36,926 nt of DNA from Bacteroidales bacterium (GTDB lineage Bacteria; Bacteroidota; Bacteroidia; Bacteroidales; WCHB1-69): contig JAFYEU010000092.1 in assembly GCA_017544105.1 (NCBI GenBank), positions 1 through 36,926 of the forward strand, read 5' to 3'. The first letter of the stretch is position 1; the number at the start of each line of letters is the position of its first letter. The position numbers were made by a program, and so were the translations under genes. Below the pieces are notes generated by a model, which was not told the DNA's origin, did not search any database, and saw only the letters and a list, made by a program, of their open reading frames with translations. Positions 36,579-36,926 of the stretch are shown in pieces.

Positions 36579-36597
36579 GCCAACGGCCAATAGCTAA
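36579..36597 (+). repeat. Interspersed 19-bp intergenic repeat, copy 3
   Basis: GCCAACGGCCAATAGCTAA, 17 of 19 identical to copy 1 at 20992-21010; both differences are T/C changes. It ends 11 bases before the RND pump ATG. Confidence 0.7.
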
Positions 36598-36608
36598 CAG
36601 CAAGAATT

Positions 36609-36926
36609 ATGAGTTTATACCAGAAATCGGTCGCAAGACCCATCATGACAGGGTTGATCTACATTGCCGTCATCATCATCGGCATCTTCTCCCTGACCAA
36701 GCTGCCGGTGGACCTCTTCCCCCACATGGACAGCAACACCATCATGGTGCTCACCGTCTATGGCGGCGCCAGCGCGGAAGATATCGAGGACAACGTGTCC
36801 AAGCCGATTGAGAACGTGCTCAACACCCTGAGTGATCTTAAGCACATCACCTCCAACTCCAAGGAGAACTACTCCATCGTCTATCTGGAGTTTGAGTACG
36901 GAGTGGATATCGAACAGAAGACCAAC
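36609..36926 (+). CDS. RND efflux permease, N-terminal part (cut by window edge)
   Basis: The first 106 codons of an AcrB/HAE1-type inner membrane pump, starting MSLYQKSVARPIMTGLIY. The first membrane helix (about residues 13-30) is followed by KLPVDLFPHMDSNTIMVLTVYGGASAEDIEDNVSKPIENVL, the usual start of the periplasmic porter domain. The phrase HITSNSKENYSIVYLEFEYG fits the PN1 region. The rest, including the proton-relay Asp pair in the middle helices, lies beyond the window. It is third in the tolC-like, membrane fusion, pump order. The spacing to the previous stop is 144 bases, unusually wide for such an operon, and filled by repeat sequence. Confidence 0.95.
   Translation, partial: MSLYQKSVARPIMTGLIYIAVIIIGIFSLTKLPVDLFPHMDSNTIMVLTVYGGASAEDIEDNVSKPIENVLNTLSDLKHITSNSKENYSIVYLEFEYGVDIEQKTN

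Noticed and set aside
1..36926. tRNA, rRNA or riboswitch genes
   Set aside because: I looked in the intergenic gaps and found no cloverleaf, rRNA-like or known riboswitch core; most gaps are shorter than 200 bases and AT-rich.

Overview
The window looks like a chromosomal segment of a member of the Bacteroidota, most likely the order Bacteroidales. The evidence is two secreted proteins with C-terminal type IX secretion (T9SS) type A sorting domains, repeated promoter elements of the Bacteroidetes -7 form TAnnTTTG (often followed by GCGGC), the ftsH - LUD-domain gene - cdsA order, a NfeD/FloA pair and a CstA-type permease. Almost all of it is core or conserved genome. The clear mobile DNA is one AT-rich IS1595-like element near the left edge.

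Layout. 1-918 (-): start of argS, cut by the window edge. 1034-2079: IS1595-like element with 19-bp inverted ends and a transposase that seems to lack the first catalytic Asp motif. 2171-2842 (-): FKBP-type prolyl isomerase with a terminator. 2963-7098 (-): tight three-gene operon of a secreted lysyl-endopeptidase-like protease, a WbqC-like protein and a polytopic GT-C-like membrane protein. 7172-11175 (+): rsfS, ftsH, LUD-domain protein, cdsA. 11170-13146 (-): xseA and mscL. 13268-20960 (+): small lipoprotein, then a long co-directional run of tyrS, nfeD-like, floA, periplasmic nitroreductase, 5'-nucleotidase C-terminal-domain protein, cstA-like, ruvX, def and a TPR-like lipoprotein. 21007-23100 (-): unknown protein, membrane protein, rnhB. 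23210-29416 (+): a 2068-residue repeat protein exported by T9SS. 29461-33759 (+): leuS and a polysaccharide flippase-like protein. 33946-36926 (+): tolC-like, membrane fusion protein and the start of an RND pump.

How the genes work together. Translation and protein maturation are prominent (argS, tyrS, leuS, rsfS, def), as are envelope functions (FtsH, CdsA, MscL, NfeD/FloA, flippase, RND pump) and nucleic-acid maintenance (xseA, ruvX, rnhB). The two T9SS cargoes are the surface-exposed products, but no T9SS machinery gene lies in the window.

The most interesting structures are: (i) an exact 351-residue (1053-bp) five-domain block tandemly duplicated within the giant surface protein; (ii) a trio of hairpins with GAA-type loops between the tolC-like gene and the membrane fusion protein gene; (iii) a 19-bp interspersed intergenic repeat (consensus GCCAAYGGCCAAYAGCTAA) present three times at two loci 15 kb apart; and (iv) the degenerate transposase. 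I found no CRISPR array, rRNA or tRNA gene, and no clearly new multi-gene system.
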